6,034 nt of DNA from Propionibacteriaceae bacterium (GTDB lineage Bacteria > Actinomycetota > Actinomycetes > Propionibacteriales > Propionibacteriaceae), in contig JAUNRO010000202.1 of assembly GCA_030544185.1 (NCBI GenBank), forward strand, positions 1-6,034, written 5' to 3'. The notes beneath the pieces were generated by a model. It was not told the DNA's origin, did no database searches, and saw nothing but the letters and a program-made list of their open reading frames with translations. The position numbers and the translations under genes are program-made. Shown here piece by piece: positions 4,878 through 6,034 of this stretch (the stretch's first letter is position 1; every line of letters begins with the position of its first letter).

Positions 4878-4914
4878 GTGATGGGTCGCCCGAACGAAGA
4901 GGAGGTCTACGACG

Positions 4915-6034
4915 ATGAGTGAGGCAGCCAGCCGGGCCGGGTTCAACGTACGGCACCTGCGGCACGGTGAATCTGGCACGAAGGCAGACCGCGCGTCGCT
5001 GCTCAACGAGTCCATGCGCGAGCTGGACTCGAGGGCAGCGAAGTTCTACGCGGACAAGAACCCGAACATCGTGGCCGCCGACACCGCCTTGAACGTGGCG
5101 ATGGTCAACGACGGCCAGGGCGGGTTCCGGCGGGCGAAGTCCACGAAGGAGGTGCTCGACTACGGCGACGCCAGGATCGGCACGAAGCAGAACCCGAAGG
5201 GCGAGGATCGGGTCGGCAACACGGGCCGCAAGTGGGACCCGAGGAGCTTCGAGACCACGCTGATCGTCACCGCGCTCCCCAAGTCGCTGTGCAAGGAGAT
5301 CAAGAACGTCTACCCGATCCTGGACGACGAGACCGGGAAGCCGGTGCTGCGGGCCGACGGGACGCCGCTGATGAGGTCGCGCTGGGTGGCCCGGGACAGG
5401 GACGAGGCGCTGAAGTACTTCGCGAAGGCGGCTGAGTTCCTGGGAGCCAACGTCTTCACCGGCGGGCAGGCAGCGATCCACGGCTACGACGTCAACCTGG
5501 ACGAGGCCTACCCGCACATGCAGCTCATGGCCGACACGCTTGCACCGAACCCGAAGAAGCCCGGATTGCTCCGCGTCGAGGCGCAGCAGATGTGGGGCGT
5601 TCATGCCTCGGTGCGTGACCCGGAGACGGGAAAGGTCGAGCAGCCCAACGCCAAGATGAGCCGCTACCAGCGCGAGTTTCGTGAGCACATGATCGGCCTC
5701 GGCTACGACGTCGAGAAGGACGCTTCACCCCGGGGCCCCGCTAGCCACGGCCGGGAGGAGTGGGCGGAGATGCAGAACCGCGAGCGGATCGCCGAGGCGC
5801 TCGCCGAGGACGCCGCCAAGGATCGCGCCAAGGTGGCCGGATGGTCGGAGCGGCTCGGCCGGTTCAGCGACGAGTTGGACGACGAGCGCGAGGAGTTGTC
5901 GGAGCTGCGCGAAGGGGCCCGGGCTGAGGGCCGCGACGAGGGGCTGCGCCAGGCCGCCGACGAGACCGTCGAGATCAAGCGGAGGGCCAGGGCTGAAGGA
6001 CACCGCGAGGGCCGGGAGGAGGGTCTGCGCGAGG
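4915..6034 (+). CDS. MobV-type (Mob_Pre) plasmid mobilization relaxase, 3' end cut by window edge
   Basis: This protein would nick oriT and pilot the strand during conjugative mobilization. The 373 visible codons run off the right edge. The start is firm: AGGAGG (4900-4905) lies 9 nt before the ATG. Visible Mob_Pre features in order: RHLRHGES (His14 or His17 as the motif I His, the nucleophile in MobM), NPNIVAADTALN (49-60) as the N-x-D-I...N motif, the metal motif region NLDEAYPHMQ (194-203), then SRYQREFREHMIGLGYDVEKD-like sequence (249-269), matching the MobM region after its metal motif. Residues about 285-373 are a charged coiled coil with RAEGxxEG repeats, as in other MobV proteins. Odd points are that the usual HxDExxPHxH has Asn194 and Gln203 in place of the first and last His, and that the stretch between the motif I His and the next motif is longer than in MobM. 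Confidence 0.88.
   Translation, partial: MSEAASRAGFNVRHLRHGESGTKADRASLLNESMRELDSRAAKFYADKNPNIVAADTALNVAMVNDGQGGFRRAKSTKEVLDYGDARIGTKQNPKGEDRVGNTGRKWDPRSFETTLIVTALPKSLCKEIKNVYPILDDETGKPVLRADGTPLMRSRWVARDRDEALKYFAKAAEFLGANVFTGGQAAIHGYDVNLDEAYPHMQLMADTLAPNPKKPGLLRVEAQQMWGVHASVRDPETGKVEQPNAKMSRYQREFREHMIGLGYDVEKDASPRGPASHGREEWAEMQNRERIAEALAEDAAKDRAKVAGWSERLGRFSDELDDEREELSELREGARAEGRDEGLRQAADETVEIKRRARAEGHREGREEGLRE

Larger units (their letters stand above)
4547..4914. other. Noncoding region rich in inverted repeats between the small gene and the relaxase
   Basis: This 368-bp stretch carries at least six perfect inverted repeats: 4559-4593, 4595-4613, 4631-4644, 4685-4712, 4717-4764 and 4846-4877. 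A 112-codon plus-strand frame (GTG at 4543) crosses it but encodes Gly/Pro/Arg-rich, family-less sequence and is cut through by the hairpins, so I treat it as noncoding. The placement just before a MobV relaxase is where oriT is found in that family. Single-strand origins of rolling-circle plasmids are also long hairpin regions of this kind. Confidence 0.7.

Noticed and set aside
4543..4881. A 112-codon plus-strand frame in the gap before the relaxase
   Set aside because: It crosses at least five inverted repeats and encodes Gly/Pro/Arg-rich sequence with no resemblance to a known family; its GTG start overlaps the preceding stop without a good ribosome site.
4774..5688. A 304-codon minus-strand frame opposite the relaxase
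   Set aside because: It is a shadow of the relaxase gene, with no motifs or start signal.
1..6034. tRNA genes, CRISPR arrays, transposase genes, restriction or antiviral genes
   Set aside because: I looked on both strands and saw no cloverleaf with conserved TTCGA arms, no regularly spaced repeats, and no transposase or defence protein motifs.

Overview
This is high-GC DNA (roughly two-thirds G+C by eye) with strongly G/C-ending codons, good Shine-Dalgarno sites and several GTG-type contexts, which suggests an actinobacterium. I cannot name the genus. The gene content is that of a small integrative and mobilizable element, or a plasmid able to integrate, rather than core chromosome. From left to right it carries a site-specific recombinase, an excisionase-like regulator, a rolling-circle replication initiator, a small coiled-coil protein and a plasmid mobilization relaxase. 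Both outer genes run off the window.

Layout. Positions 1-1268 (minus strand) encode a tyrosine recombinase that keeps the Arg/Lys/His/Arg/His residues of the family but has Phe where the nucleophilic Tyr is expected. Positions 1269-1584 are a divergent control region with two direct repeats 33 bp apart, a TTGACA promoter and a run of GC-rich hairpins leading to the next gene. Positions 1585-1818 (plus) encode a 77-residue AlpA/Xis-type helix-turn-helix protein. It overlaps by ATGA the 767-codon replication gene (1815-4118), whose product joins a pMV158-RepB-like HUH endonuclease to a P-loop (superfamily 3-like) ATPase domain and ends in a coiled coil with a Cys/His cluster. The first part of that gene, encoding a low-complexity leader of the protein, contains two overlapping perfect 11-bp-arm dyads and short AAACGG/GACGCAG repeats. 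This is my best candidate for an embedded double-strand replication origin. A 132-residue charged coiled-coil protein follows (4148-4546).

Positions 4547-4914 are noncoding and packed with inverted repeats. These include a 15-bp-stem hairpin just after the small gene, a second tight hairpin, a 10-bp-arm nested dyad that is a candidate oriT, and a 9-bp-arm hairpin just before the relaxase ribosome site. From 4915 to the right edge is a MobV (Mob_Pre) type relaxase whose HxDExxPHxH metal motif reads NLDEAYPHMQ, so two of the three usual histidines are changed.

Working model (inference): the recombinase and excisionase control integration and excision, the Rep protein nicks the embedded origin and replicates the excised circle by the rolling-circle route, and the relaxase nicks the intergenic oriT so that the element can be transferred by a helper conjugation system. 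No conjugation machinery, cargo gene, tRNA or CRISPR is visible in this window.
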